A DNA stretch of 64,000 nucleotides, taken from the NCBI RefSeq assembly GCF_042659445.1, contig NZ_JBHSSR010000001.1. One strand, written 5' to 3'. Source of the DNA: Macrococcoides epidermidis (GTDB taxonomy: Bacteria; Bacillota; Bacilli; Staphylococcales; Staphylococcaceae). This document shows, piece by piece, positions 8,350-17,622 of the stretch (its first letter is position 1; every line of letters begins with the position of its first letter). A program made the translations under genes and the position numbers. Under the pieces are notes generated by a model. The model did not search any database and was not told where the DNA came from. It worked only from the letters and a program-made list of their open reading frames with translations.

Positions 8350-11004
8350 TCACCCCTTATAATTTACCTCTTTTTTAAGCTGAGCAATTGTTTCATTTAA
8401 TTCAATATCCTGAGGTCGTTTAATACCATCATACAAGCTATAAATATCTAAAAATCTTGTGATAGCCTGATGTCTTTCTTCCGGTTTAATTCTATCAAAC
8501 CTAACCATGTACCAACCTTTAACGTAAAAATTAAATCTTTCTGTCATGTAAGCATCTAATAATTTATGCTTTTTTAGGAAAGGGATACGTTCCGTCTCTA
8601 ATTTGTAATATTTATCAAAGAATTTTGCGCCAATTGTATTCGTAACAGACCCTGATACAGCTGCATAATACATATGAACATATACATTCATCGCTTCCAC
8701 TTTATTTGAATAAAGCATCAACTCCTGGAAGAACATTGTATCTTGTCCAGCAGCCCCTTCAACCATCCTAATATTATTATTTTCAATAATTGATTTTTTA
8801 ACAATTAATGCCTGAATACTTTGCGCTCTTAAACCAGAATCTTTCATAAACTGATGCGTATTTTCTATCAACAATTGATTTTGATTATATTTTTTTATCG
8901 TTTGTGCAAAGTTGAAATTAGAGCGGCGCACGTTATCTTCTTTCATTATATTACCTACTACTAAATCTAAACTAGAATCACTCATTAATCGTTCAAATAA
9001 TTTAGCATATCCGTCACCCATCGCCTCATTATCTGGATCTAGATATGTTATGTAAGGTGACGTTGCAAGTTCAATACCTACGTTTCTAGGTCGTGATGCA
9101 GAGCCTGATCCTTGCTCAAACGCTTTATAAACAATATGATTTGGGTATCTTCTTCGGATACGATTAATGATTTTTATCGTTTCTTCGTCCGTACTACCAT
9201 CATTTATAAATACAATTTCCATTTTATTAAAAATACTAGAACGTCTTAAACTTGCAAAGCATTTATCTTCTAGGTAAACGCCATTGTTATGAATAGGAAC
9301 GATAACACTTAATTTTTTAGATGACTTTGGCACGCGTCTGTTATTTTCAATTTCTATGTCATCAGCTAAATAACCATTGGCTAAAGCCTCTTTTTCTTCA
9401 ATGTTTTTTAAGCTTGATAATTTAAACATCGTTAGTGTCTCATCAGAGAATTGATTGATCAGGTTATGGACTTCACCATTTCCTTTTTTAGTTACAAAAT
9501 CAACTTCTACAAACTTAAACGGCGTTAACAAGTCCTCTAAATAATATTCTCCATAAACATTTTGTTTACTCATATATGTTATATAATCATATTCATTTAA
9601 ATTAATTGTTGAGAGTTCTGATGCATTTACTAATGTTTTATCAACGTATAGCTGACGTTCAAAATTTTCTTTTACCACTTCACTATCTTCTATGTTTACC
9701 ACTAAAATTCGATTATGTTCTTCCAAAAGTGGTGTATCTAAAACAATATTTTCAATATAAGATAAACGATGATAAGTTGTATGTTCTCTAAATACATTAC
9801 GTATTGCTTTACCTTGGAATTCACGTAAATCTAATTCATTATAATTATTTACAATCGGACTAACATCAGCATTATTATTAATCATAAAAACATTTGGGAA
9901 CTGATTATTAACGCCTACACTATAGTTAGATAACAACAGGTTACCAAAGGCTTGTAATTCAAAAATACGATTCGCAAACATCGTTTCGCTGTATTTTACA
10001 GAATTTAAGTTAATCGCCCATCTATATAATTTATGTGTATTCATTAAATCTTCATGATTCATTGGATAAGTAAGGTATGGAATATATTTTGCAGGGAATA
10101 GATAACGATCTTTCTTAAGATTTAAGTTTCTATCAATAATTGTAAACTCTTTTTCTGCATGAATTAAACCGTCTAAAATCATGCTTGTCTCTTTATTACG
10201 CGTCGGATATTTTGTTAGCCAGCTTCCAGCAAATAAAACTTCATCTTTAACTTTTTTCGCATAATCTGAACGCGTTCCAATAGGGTTATGGTAATAAGGG
10301 TTAATTCCAAACTGAAGACTGTGGACATTAACATGACCACATAATTCAACATACGTCGGTACCATCTCACTTGCACTAGTAAATACTACATCACATAATT
10401 CAGCAACATCTTTAAATAAGTTGTAATTGACGGGATCTTCTTTAGAATAAAATACTGTCTTTATTTTTCTGTCCTTAAATTTTTTAATGATGTTATAAAT
10501 ATCTTGTCTCAATTCACTGTTCGGGCTAGCGCTACCTTCCCAGGACATATCAATGCCTCGCCAACTCGTTGCATACATAAAATAATCAACATCTAATGAA
10601 GAGACTTTGTCAATATCATTATGTGAAATATATATTAGATCAGAAACATCTTTAAATGAATTATACAAAAACTCATCACAGATAATCGCCACTTTTTTAC
10701 CCGACTTTTTGAAATAAGTACTTGGTTGAACTTTTTTTAAATTCGGAAAATATGATTCGACTTGATTAAAGAAGTCAATTTTAGCTTTTTCATCAACTAA
10801 TTTAAAATAATTATGGAAAGAATGATAATCAGAGTCATTCAGTAAATGAAATTTTGCTAGATTATAATTCGTTTCCAGCATATCATAGTATGTTTTATAT
10901 CTTTCAATTTTAGACATTTCTTCAAAATTAATATCTTCTACAGTTTGCTCAGTTTCAATTGCTTTCTTATCATCATTTACCACAACTAACGTCTCCTCTT
11001 CCAT
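8350..11004 (-). CDS. Two-domain glycosyltransferase (CgeB-like plus GT2)
   Basis: At 884 residues this is the largest protein of the cluster. Residues roughly 100-430 resemble CgeB/YkvP-type GT-B glycosyltransferases: 'VFYSKEDPVNY', a 'VLFAGSWLTKYPTR' strand and 'NRIFELQAFGNLLLSNYS' where the donor-binding Glu sits. From about residue 565 a GT-A family 2 domain begins (LSVIVPIHNNG), with FINDGSTDEET near 600 and TYLDPDNEAMG as the DxD-type metal site. The GT2 domain has a C-terminal extension of about 100 residues, as in teichoic-acid and capsule polymerases. Two catalytic domains in one chain suggest that it adds two sugars alternately and might be the polymerase of a disaccharide repeat. 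The gene start overlaps the end of the preceding gene by 19 bp, indicating translational coupling. It is cytoplasmic, with no membrane segment seen. Confidence 0.82.
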   Translation of the reverse strand: MEEETLVVVNDDKKAIETEQTVEDINFEEMSKIERYKTYYDMLETNYNLAKFHLLNDSDYHSFHNYFKLVDEKAKIDFFNQVESYFPNLKKVQPSTYFKKSGKKVAIICDEFLYNSFKDVSDLIYISHNDIDKVSSLDVDYFMYATSWRGIDMSWEGSASPNSELRQDIYNIIKKFKDRKIKTVFYSKEDPVNYNLFKDVAELCDVVFTSASEMVPTYVELCGHVNVHSLQFGINPYYHNPIGTRSDYAKKVKDEVLFAGSWLTKYPTRNKETSMILDGLIHAEKEFTIIDRNLNLKKDRYLFPAKYIPYLTYPMNHEDLMNTHKLYRWAINLNSVKYSETMFANRIFELQAFGNLLLSNYSVGVNNQFPNVFMINNNADVSPIVNNYNELDLREFQGKAIRNVFREHTTYHRLSYIENIVLDTPLLEEHNRILVVNIEDSEVVKENFERQLYVDKTLVNASELSTINLNEYDYITYMSKQNVYGEYYLEDLLTPFKFVEVDFVTKKGNGEVHNLINQFSDETLTMFKLSSLKNIEEKEALANGYLADDIEIENNRRVPKSSKKLSVIVPIHNNGVYLEDKCFASLRRSSIFNKMEIVFINDGSTDEETIKIINRIRRRYPNHIVYKAFEQGSGSASRPRNVGIELATSPYITYLDPDNEAMGDGYAKLFERLMSDSSLDLVVGNIMKEDNVRRSNFNFAQTIKKYNQNQLLIENTHQFMKDSGLRAQSIQALIVKKSIIENNNIRMVEGAAGQDTMFFQELMLYSNKVEAMNVYVHMYYAAVSGSVTNTIGAKFFDKYYKLETERIPFLKKHKLLDAYMTERFNFYVKGWYMVRFDRIKPEERHQAITRFLDIYSLYDGIKRPQDIELNETIAQLKKEVNYKG

Positions 11005-11912
11005 ATTTGTCTTTGGATTCTTCCTAATTTAGAATTAGATAAATTATTATAAAGTTCTTCTAAACGTGCTTTACGGTCTTCTGCTTTATAAATTTGCTCC
11101 GTCAAAGCAATATTTTCATTGATTAATTTTTGTATGATACTTCGCGAAGTTTCTCTCTCTTCATCAAATAAACCGAGAAGATTATTAATTAAACTTGAAT
11201 TAGTATCTAGTATAGGTTTAGTAAATTCAATTGAAGTGATATCAAAGCCATGTAAATTTTGTGCTTTAGTATAATAATATTTATTTCTATGATGGAAACG
11301 AACTAAATCTATTGATGGAAAAGCTAATACAATCGTTATAGGTTCATCACTAAAGTCTATAAATTGACTGAATTGAGATTTTAAATCAGAATCTTTGTAA
11401 CATACATCTGTAGTAAGATTTTTAGCTATCATCGGCTCGCTCATTTTCTTTGAATAATGAATATCATCTTCATAAACGAAACCTATGAATTGAGATTTTT
11501 TATAAAGTCCTAAAGTCATTCTACCTTCTACTTCAAGCGCTACACGAGCTGTAAAACTACCTGTATTAAAAAAGAGCTGATAATCACGTTTCGCATTTAT
11601 CATTTTATTAATAGGTACAACTTCGAAATGATCTAAGTTTACTTTAACCGTCAAAGGATCGATACTCGTTAATAAAATTGACGAAATAATTTTAATCCAT
11701 CCTCTAAGCTCGCCGTTTTGTTCAATCAATCCCCAAACTTGTTCATCTATTTTTTCTGTAGTTATTACTTTTACTACTTTCTGATTAAGTTCACTCAATA
11801 CACCAATCGCTTCAGATTTATCATCTACTGCTGTTATTAATTCATCTTCATTTTCCTGACATAAAATATAGAATGACAAATCTCTCGTCGCATATAATTC
11901 TAAAAGATTCAT
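10986..11912 (-). CDS. Unknown coiled-coil protein of glycan cluster
   Basis: I do not recognise a family for this 308-residue protein. It has no signal peptide or membrane segment. Residues about 58-77 (EQVWGLIEQNGELRGWIKI) look like a GW/SH3-type beta motif, the kind that binds lipoteichoic acid when secreted, and similar beta-rich segments continue to about residue 240. The last 50 residues form a heptad coiled coil and end in the very basic tail QIWKRRR. Its gene overlaps the upstream glycosyltransferase gene by one base (TAATG) and the downstream 884-residue glycosyltransferase by 19 bp, so it is made in step with both enzymes. A cytoplasmic scaffold or chain-length partner for those glycosyltransferases, attached to the membrane through the basic tail, would fit. 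That is inference only. Confidence 0.6.
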   Translation of the reverse strand: MNLLELYATRDLSFYILCQENEDELITAVDDKSEAIGVLSELNQKVVKVITTEKIDEQVWGLIEQNGELRGWIKIISSILLTSIDPLTVKVNLDHFEVVPINKMINAKRDYQLFFNTGSFTARVALEVEGRMTLGLYKKSQFIGFVYEDDIHYSKKMSEPMIAKNLTTDVCYKDSDLKSQFSQFIDFSDEPITIVLAFPSIDLVRFHHRNKYYYTKAQNLHGFDITSIEFTKPILDTNSSLINNLLGLFDEERETSRSIIQKLINENIALTEQIYKAEDRKARLEELYNNLSNSKLGRIQRQIWKRRR

Positions 11913-13117
11913 TATTTATTCTCCTTATTAATTAATTCAATCAATGATTTAATATTATTATCCCAAACAAGATGTTTCGTTGTATAGTCGGAACAATTAT
12001 CACAATAATGTTCATACTTTTCTGAATCTAATTTGAATGTCTGAATGTTTGTAATAATATCATCGATACTGGCTTTCTCTTTTGCATAACCAAGAAAATT
12101 ATTGTTAATCATCTCTGAAGCTATGTTACCTATATTTGTGATTACTGGAATTCCTAAGCTGATAGAGTCTATAATTTTCCCAGGTAAAATATTCATAAAA
12201 ATATCATCTTCTATGAGTAAAGATAACGATAAATGCCTTGCTTTCATAAATTTTAAACATTCTAAACGTGGTAAAACGTCGTAAATCGTAACATGTTCTA
12301 AATTTAATTTGCGTACATTTTCTTTAAATTCATTTGCATGTAATCCATATACAATCGCATCAAATTTTATATTTAATTGATTCAATCGTTGTGCTATGGC
12401 TAAAAGTTCATCAGAATTTTGGGCAAATCCTAAATTACCAGAATAGAAAACTGTAAACTCTTCTACTTTTTTTGTTAATACTGAATTTAATTCTTCTTTA
12501 TTTATACTGTTAGGTAAATATAGTAAAGGTTTATCTTTTCTTTTCATTCTTTTAAGAATATGATTTTTAAAACCTCGATGGTTATATATAATTTTTGCAC
12601 TTTGATTATAAATATATCTTTCAAGATAATTAAGAACAGGCTTAAATAAATTAATCCATTTAATATTTAAAGCATAAATACTATCTGGCCATAAATCTCG
12701 GACATCTAAAATAATTTCAGCATCAATTTTCTTCCTAAGCGGTGCAATTGCAAGTGGCATAAATATATTTGGACTTGTAACAATAATACTTTCATAATGA
12801 TTAGCGTTTTTATTAATGAACTTATACGTATGTAGCATAATCTCTATGTAATACATAATACGTTTAATATGAGATTTAGATTGTTTGTCTAATAACGTCT
12901 TAATTCTATAAATTTGACGCTTCTTATCATTGATATATGTATCATTCCAATATTCATCAGTCTTGTACATCGAAGCATTGGGATATGAAGGATCAGATGT
13001 CAGCACATCTGCTTCGATACCATTCTTATTTAATAATGTAAAAATATTTTTATACCGATTTGCGCCACTACCAATTTCAGGATAAAAATTTTGAGTAACC
13101 AATAAAACTCGACCCAT
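11912..13117 (-). CDS. GT4 glycosyltransferase, WbuB-like
   Basis: This 401-residue protein has the full GT-B layout of family 4 glycosyltransferases. The N-terminal glycine-rich loop FYPEIGSGANRY binds the acceptor side, the middle holds 'ILDVRDLWPDS', characteristic of WbuB-type transferases acting on lipid-linked N-acetyl amino sugars, and the C-terminal half has VFYSGNLGFAQN near 224 and a late donor-binding segment GKIIDSISLGIPVI around 313. The usual ExxxxxxxE motif is weakened there (the first Glu is Asp). It is probably membrane-associated through basic helices rather than spanning segments. The gene leads the run 13117 to 8350, in which each gene overlaps or nearly touches the next, and a terminator at 13232-13265 separates it from the upstream glycosyltransferase. 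The likely donor is a UDP-N-acetyl amino sugar; the linkage is unknown. Confidence 0.82.
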   Translation of the reverse strand: MGRVLLVTQNFYPEIGSGANRYKNIFTLLNKNGIEADVLTSDPSYPNASMYKTDEYWNDTYINDKKRQIYRIKTLLDKQSKSHIKRIMYYIEIMLHTYKFINKNANHYESIIVTSPNIFMPLAIAPLRKKIDAEIILDVRDLWPDSIYALNIKWINLFKPVLNYLERYIYNQSAKIIYNHRGFKNHILKRMKRKDKPLLYLPNSINKEELNSVLTKKVEEFTVFYSGNLGFAQNSDELLAIAQRLNQLNIKFDAIVYGLHANEFKENVRKLNLEHVTIYDVLPRLECLKFMKARHLSLSLLIEDDIFMNILPGKIIDSISLGIPVITNIGNIASEMINNNFLGYAKEKASIDDIITNIQTFKLDSEKYEHYCDNCSDYTTKHLVWDNNIKSLIELINKENK

Positions 13118-13231
13118 AGAATAACTCCAATCATCTAAATAGTTAACGTGAAATTTTGTATATTTAATATATTGTTTATATTATACCAATTAATAAAAGA
13201 TATTTATAACAATACATTAAAACATTAATTC

Positions 13232-13265
13232 AAAAATAATACCCGTAAATATAAACATTTACGGG
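13232..13265 (-). terminator. Hairpin terminator after GT4 gene
   Basis: A 9-bp perfect stem (CCCGTAAAT at 13242-13250 pairing with 13257-13265) with a 6-base loop is followed on the minus strand by a T-rich tract. It ends the 13273-14556 unit and separates it from the glycosyltransferase genes downstream. Confidence 0.65.
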
Positions 13266-13272
13266 CAATAAT

Positions 13273-14556
13273 TTATAGGGCATTATAAACATCTAATAAT
13301 TTTTGTTTTTCATTTTCCCAGTTATAGATACTTTTTATCACTTTACATTTTTCACTATATTGATCACGTAATGTCTCATCTGCAACAAGTTTATTTACCG
13401 CTTCTGCTATTTGATTGATATCGTGACTATCTACTGAAATACCGACACCTTGATCCACCACTGCTTTAACTTCAGGAAAATTACAACTCACTACTGGTAC
13501 ATGAGCCATAATATATTCAAACAATTTATTTGAGCTTGCAGAATAATGATTAAAACAAATATTTTGTAGTACCTGAAACCCTAAATATGCTTGTTTTGTA
13601 TATGAAGGAAGTGCTTTGAAGTGAACTTTTTCAACAAATTTAATGCGATCACTTTCAGAACTTTGTGCCGCCATTTCTTTCAGTGTCTTCTCAAGTTTAC
13701 CTGCCCCTAAAAATACAAGTGTACCTTCTTTAATTTGAGGCATCATTTCAATTAGAAGTTCTAAACCACGACCTTGCTGCAAACCACCTTGATATAATAA
13801 TATCTTTTCTTCTTTCGGTAATCCTAGCTCAGCATGTAAGTCAACATCAGGTTTTTCTTCAATATCATATAATTCCGAATAATTATATAGTGTTTTTGGA
13901 TAAAAACCGTATAACTCTTCATTCTTTTTCGCACGTGTATGATTTTCTACCATCATTTCATCAACAAATTTTATCATGAATGACTCAAAAAATTTTATCG
14001 TTTTAGGATTATAACCTGTTCTTGAAGTTTGAACTTCATGTGAATCATAAACTAACTTTTTAGGTTTCAATCTAAATTTTGAACAAATAATCCCCTGCGG
14101 TAGCGTATTTAAATCATTTGAATGATATATATCGGCATTATCTTTATAACCTTTAATTATCATTCGACCGATAATTGCTGCATTGACAATATTTTTACGA
14201 ACTTTTCTAAGTTTAACGCTCAGCGCCATCATCAATAATAAAGATGCAAAGTATATTAACAGCATAAGATTAAAATAAAGAAGTGTAACGCCAATGACAG
14301 TACTTACTGTACCTACTTTTATCAGAAATGAATTTTTGTCTTTTTGATATGCTGTAATGAAAGAAGGATAGCGTTGCACACGCGATACTTTAAAGTTATC
14401 TTTCACGTTTTCTTCTTGTAATACTTTTTCATCTTTAGGATCATCGATCGCTATAAGATGTACATCAAAGTTATTATCAGACAACGCGGTGCACTCTCTA
14501 TTCACACGAGCATCGTTCGTAAAATGATTCCAGACAAACATCGTAACTTTTTTCAA
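13273..14556 (-). CDS. GT4 glycosyltransferase with membrane hairpin
   Basis: The protein has 427 residues. The N-terminus (MFVWNHFTNDARVNRE) matches family 4 enzymes of capsule and teichoic clusters. Two hydrophobic segments lie at about 82-112 (GVTLLYFNLMLLIYFASLLLM), inserted in the N-terminal domain and probably anchoring it to the inner membrane face. The C-terminal domain has LLYQGGLQQGRGLELL, 'LVFLGAGKLE' and SSNKLFEYIMAHVPVV with the donor-contact Glu. It lies between a terminator downstream and the SGNH gene upstream, so it seems to be a single-gene unit on the same strand. It is likely to add one sugar to an undecaprenyl-linked intermediate. The donor is unknown. Confidence 0.82.
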   Translation of the reverse strand: MKKVTMFVWNHFTNDARVNRECTALSDNNFDVHLIAIDDPKDEKVLQEENVKDNFKVSRVQRYPSFITAYQKDKNSFLIKVGTVSTVIGVTLLYFNLMLLIYFASLLLMMALSVKLRKVRKNIVNAAIIGRMIIKGYKDNADIYHSNDLNTLPQGIICSKFRLKPKKLVYDSHEVQTSRTGYNPKTIKFFESFMIKFVDEMMVENHTRAKKNEELYGFYPKTLYNYSELYDIEEKPDVDLHAELGLPKEEKILLYQGGLQQGRGLELLIEMMPQIKEGTLVFLGAGKLEKTLKEMAAQSSESDRIKFVEKVHFKALPSYTKQAYLGFQVLQNICFNHYSASSNKLFEYIMAHVPVVSCNFPEVKAVVDQGVGISVDSHDINQIAEAVNKLVADETLRDQYSEKCKVIKSIYNWENEKQKLLDVYNAL

Positions 14557-14629
14557 TTCTCTTCACCTTCGAATTCACTTTTTATTATTCTATAATATTT
14601 TATCATATTATTCTAATTTACTAACGAAT

Positions 14630-14664
14630 AAAGAAAACACAGGAAAAATTTTTACCTGTGTTTT
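14630..14664. terminator. Hairpin terminator after SGNH gene
   Basis: AAAACACAGG (14634-14643) pairs with CCTGTGTTTT (14655-14664); the A/T-rich flanks give U-rich tails in both directions. It lies just downstream of the minus-strand SGNH gene. Confidence 0.75.
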
Positions 14665-14679
14665 CTTTATTTGTAATTA

Positions 14680-15627
14680 TTAAAAAGCTGTTTGATTTTG
14701 GGATAATTTTTCAGCTTTCTTTTTAGCAATTTTTTCTGCCTTTGCTTCTTTTAAATATGGGAAAACATCTTTAAAAATATAATAACCAAAAGTTGAAGAA
14801 TATGTATTTGTTAAGTGATGTCTATCTCTAACCATAATAACATTACCTTGAACCGGGAAACAATATTTACCTTTATTACAAATTAAATTTGTATAATCTA
14901 CATATTTTACGTTTGGTTGTGCTTTCATTCTATCTATCCATGCAGCTCTTGGAGGTATGTGAGATTTAGGTACTGCACACTTAATTGATTTTCTACCATA
15001 CTTTCTCAAACATTCAGGTATATTTACTTTAAAATAAGGAGTATCTCTTATAGCAAAAACTTTCATATTATTGTCAGCTAATTCTTTAAACTTTTCATTT
15101 ATTCCTTCATCATGTCTATAACCATTTTGAGTATTATTCGCTTTTGTTAGAACCACTTCCGGTCTGTATCTCTTAATAGCAGGAATAATTTGTTTATTCC
15201 AAGCATTACAGCTTTCATAATTCTGTACTTTTGAGGTTGTTAATAAACATCCACTCTTTGTTGCATAAATAATACGAATATCATTTTGTTCAGCATATTT
15301 GTTCGCAGCAGCTAACCAGTGTGCAGAATGTGAATCTCCTAATATTGCTAAAGTATATTTATAATCTTTCACTTTTCCATACTTACAAACTTTTTTAGTA
15401 ATTGATTCTCGTTTTCCAGCATGACAACCGTCTATAAAACCTTGATTATGATCCGTAAAAGCTTGCTTAGTATAAGGTTTTAATGATTTGAATGGATACC
15501 AATTTAACCTATTTTCGTATACTCCTGGATGTGTCTTCAAATTTTCAGTTGCAGCTTGAGATTCAGATTGTAGTCCAAAAAATGCTGTAAAAATAAATAA
15601 GCTGACTAATATAAATAATTTCTTCAT
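14680..15627 (-). CDS. Secreted SGNH hydrolase/acyltransferase-like protein
   Basis: This 315-residue protein has a signal peptide (hydrophobic residues 4-18, probable cleavage after SESQA near 26). The mature part matches the SGNH domain that follows acyltransferase-3 membrane domains in OatA-like and O-antigen acetylases. LAILGDSHSAHW holds the nucleophile serine, 'VVLTKANN' is the Asn block, and RDRHHLT near the C-terminus carries the Asp-x-x-His of the triad. Six or more cysteines in the mature chain suggest disulfides. It has no membrane domain of its own, unlike OatA, so it would need a separate protein to bring acyl groups across the membrane; the acyltransferase-3 protein at 23820-24809 is one candidate. 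Its position directly downstream of tagGH suggests that it acts on the exported polymer or on peptidoglycan outside the cell. The C-terminal tail is Lys/Ala-rich. Confidence 0.78.
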   Translation of the reverse strand: MKKLFILVSLFIFTAFFGLQSESQAATENLKTHPGVYENRLNWYPFKSLKPYTKQAFTDHNQGFIDGCHAGKRESITKKVCKYGKVKDYKYTLAILGDSHSAHWLAAANKYAEQNDIRIIYATKSGCLLTTSKVQNYESCNAWNKQIIPAIKRYRPEVVLTKANNTQNGYRHDEGINEKFKELADNNMKVFAIRDTPYFKVNIPECLRKYGRKSIKCAVPKSHIPPRAAWIDRMKAQPNVKYVDYTNLICNKGKYCFPVQGNVIMVRDRHHLTNTYSSTFGYYIFKDVFPYLKEAKAEKIAKKKAEKLSQNQTAF

Positions 15628-15744
15628 AATAACTCCTTTTTATTAACTTATTTAATTTATATTATAATTATAATTTCAAAAATTGTATAGAAATTTTTGA
15701 AATTTACAAAAGTGATACAATTAATCTAAAATATTTTCGAGTTT

Positions 15745-15774
15745 TAAAAAAAGGAATTACTCAAGGTAACTCCT
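15745..15774 (-). terminator. Terminator after tagH
   Basis: On the minus strand a 9-bp stem containing one G-U pair (15766-15774 with 15752-15760), loop CTTGA, is followed by seven or eight U. The wobble pair is legal only in the minus-strand RNA, which fixes the direction. Confidence 0.75.
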
Positions 15775-15786
15775 AAATTAACTTAG

Positions 15787-16689
15787 TTAGTTATAAAAAT
15801 ACTGTATTATAGTAGAAATAACTGTTCCTAAAGTTAATATAATAAATACAAAAATATTCCTATAATCCAAACTATTCTTTTCACTTTTTGTTAAGTAGCC
15901 TATTTGTTGTTTTGCAATCATTTCTCTTTTATATTCATTTTGTTCTTCTTTAGATTTGTTTCTGAATCCACGAACAAATCTTGTATATTTATTTATTATA
16001 TCAGTTGTATTACCATACTCCACCATTTCACCATAGCTTAACCACAAAGCCTTATCACAAAATTTCTTAATTTGAGGTGTTGAGTGAGACACGAAGAATA
16101 TCGTCTTTCCTTGTTTTTGGAAATCTTTCATACGTTCTAGACATTTGTTTGAAAATGTTTCATCTCCAACACTGAGAGCTTCATCTACAATTAATACATC
16201 TGGTTCCGTATGTATAGCGATTGCAAAACCTAATCTTGATCTCATACCACTTGAATATGATTTTATAGGTTGATATATGAACTTATCAAGTTCTGAAAAA
16301 GATACTATATCATCAAATCTTTCATTTATTTGTTGCTCACTTAAACCATGCATAAGACATTTCATTCTAATATTCTCTTCACCTGTCAAATCATTATTAA
16401 GTCCAGCTGATATTGCTATCAATGAACTTCTTCCATTGATTTGTATACTCCCAGTAGTTGGTTGTGTCACTTCTGCGATTAAATTACTTAACGTCGATTT
16501 TCCAGATCCATTCAATCCTATAATTCCTACAGATTCCCCTTCATTGACAGTGAAACTTATATCCCGCAAAGCATAGTATGGTTTTAATATATTTTTCTTT
16601 TTAAAACTAAACAAAGACAAAATCTTATCTTTTTTATTTGTGTTTAAATCATATACCTTAGAAACATTACGTACAATAACTTTTTCCAT
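15787..16689 (-). CDS. tagH: Teichoic-acid-type exporter ATPase TagH
   Basis: This is the ATP-binding subunit of an ABC-2 exporter that flips undecaprenyl-linked teichoic acid or a similar glycan across the membrane. The sequence shows a Walker A motif GLNGSGKST, the signature SYSSGMRSRLGFA, Walker B VLIVDEALSVGDE and the switch histidine in FFVSHS. The N-terminal insertion NKKDKILSLFSFKKK is typical of TagH. After the ATPase domain (to about residue 235) a short basic stretch leads into one hydrophobic segment near residues 277-297 that ends the protein. B. subtilis TagH has a much longer C-terminal part beyond such a helix and S. aureus TagH is shorter, so 300 residues is intermediate. Its partner TagG is encoded 42 bp upstream. 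With no polyol-phosphate polymerase nearby, the substrate may be a different polymer. Confidence 0.9.
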   Translation of the reverse strand: MEKVIVRNVSKVYDLNTNKKDKILSLFSFKKKNILKPYYALRDISFTVNEGESVGIIGLNGSGKSTLSNLIAEVTQPTTGSIQINGRSSLIAISAGLNNDLTGEENIRMKCLMHGLSEQQINERFDDIVSFSELDKFIYQPIKSYSSGMRSRLGFAIAIHTEPDVLIVDEALSVGDETFSNKCLERMKDFQKQGKTIFFVSHSTPQIKKFCDKALWLSYGEMVEYGNTTDIINKYTRFVRGFRNKSKEEQNEYKREMIAKQQIGYLTKSEKNSLDYRNIFVFIILTLGTVISTIIQYFYN

Positions 16690-16731
16690 AATTTATCATT
16701 CCAATTTTATTATTTTATAATGTTATTTTAT

Positions 16732-17541
16732 TTATAGATAATCAACCAGTTTATTTCTAAATTTATAATGTACTTGACTTCCAATAAATAATAATAGTAA
16801 ACAAATCATCCAATAATATAAATGATCATGCCAACTTCCATAAACATTTACATGATCACGGATAAATGCTACACGATAAGTCCCTACTAAATAACCGAAT
16901 GGATTAAAAGCGTTAATTTTAACCATTATAGGTGTTGCATTTTCAATAGCCCAAAAAATTGGGGTTACAAAGAAAGCCATACGCATAACGTTTTGTAGGA
17001 TGTTATTGGTATCTCTAACAATAATAACTAATGTACTCATTATTAATGAAATTCCAAAAATTAGTGCATAACTCGCAATAATAAAATAGAAAAACCATAA
17101 ATAATGCCAAATCGGCACTAGATGATAATACAATGATAGTAAGAATAAAATACTTGTTGTAATCATTAAATTAATTAATGTATTCGTAAAAGAGATTGAT
17201 AATAATACACTAGACGGAAATTTCATCTTTGTTACTAATCCTAACCTTTGGTAAATCGCTAATGATCCTCCAATAATTGATTGTGATATAAACATCCAAG
17301 GAAACAGACCACTAATTAAATGAATAATAAACGGGACTCCTATAACATCATGACGAACACCACGAAGACCTAATCCAAAGACGACATAATATAAACCTAC
17401 CTGCATTAATGGTTGCAATATATTCCAAAATACACCTAGATAATGATTAGAATATTTACTTTTGATATTATATATTGCAAGTTTTCGTATTAAATGAAAA
17501 TGCAAAATTTGTTCTTTTATTAAGTTTAATAATTCTTTCAA
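16732..17541 (-). CDS. tagG: Teichoic-acid-type exporter permease TagG
   Basis: The 269-residue ABC-2 family permease pairs with TagH to export the finished lipid-linked polymer. It shows the short basic N-terminus, the conserved YSNHYLGVFWNILQPLMQ segment at the start of the membrane domain and about six hydrophobic helices. Its length fits the family, which is near 270 residues. The start is TTG at 17541, 9 bases after the ribosome binding site GGGAG; no ATG fits better. It is the first gene of the minus-strand series and is divergent from the LCP gene, whose product links such polymers to peptidoglycan, so export and anchoring genes share one control region. In staphylococci TarG is essential when the polymer pathway runs and is a drug target. 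Confidence 0.9.
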   Translation of the reverse strand: MKELLNLIKEQILHFHLIRKLAIYNIKSKYSNHYLGVFWNILQPLMQVGLYYVVFGLGLRGVRHDVIGVPFIIHLISGLFPWMFISQSIIGGSLAIYQRLGLVTKMKFPSSVLLSISFTNTLINLMITTSILFLLSLYYHLVPIWHYLWFFYFIIASYALIFGISLIMSTLVIIVRDTNNILQNVMRMAFFVTPIFWAIENATPIMVKINAFNPFGYLVGTYRVAFIRDHVNVYGSWHDHLYYWMICLLLLFIGSQVHYKFRNKLVDYL

Positions 17542-17622
17542 AAGTAATTACTCCCTTTTACTTTGAAATTTAAAAACAAAGAAGATTGTCAATAGATTTC
17601 AATTCAATATTTAATACACTCG

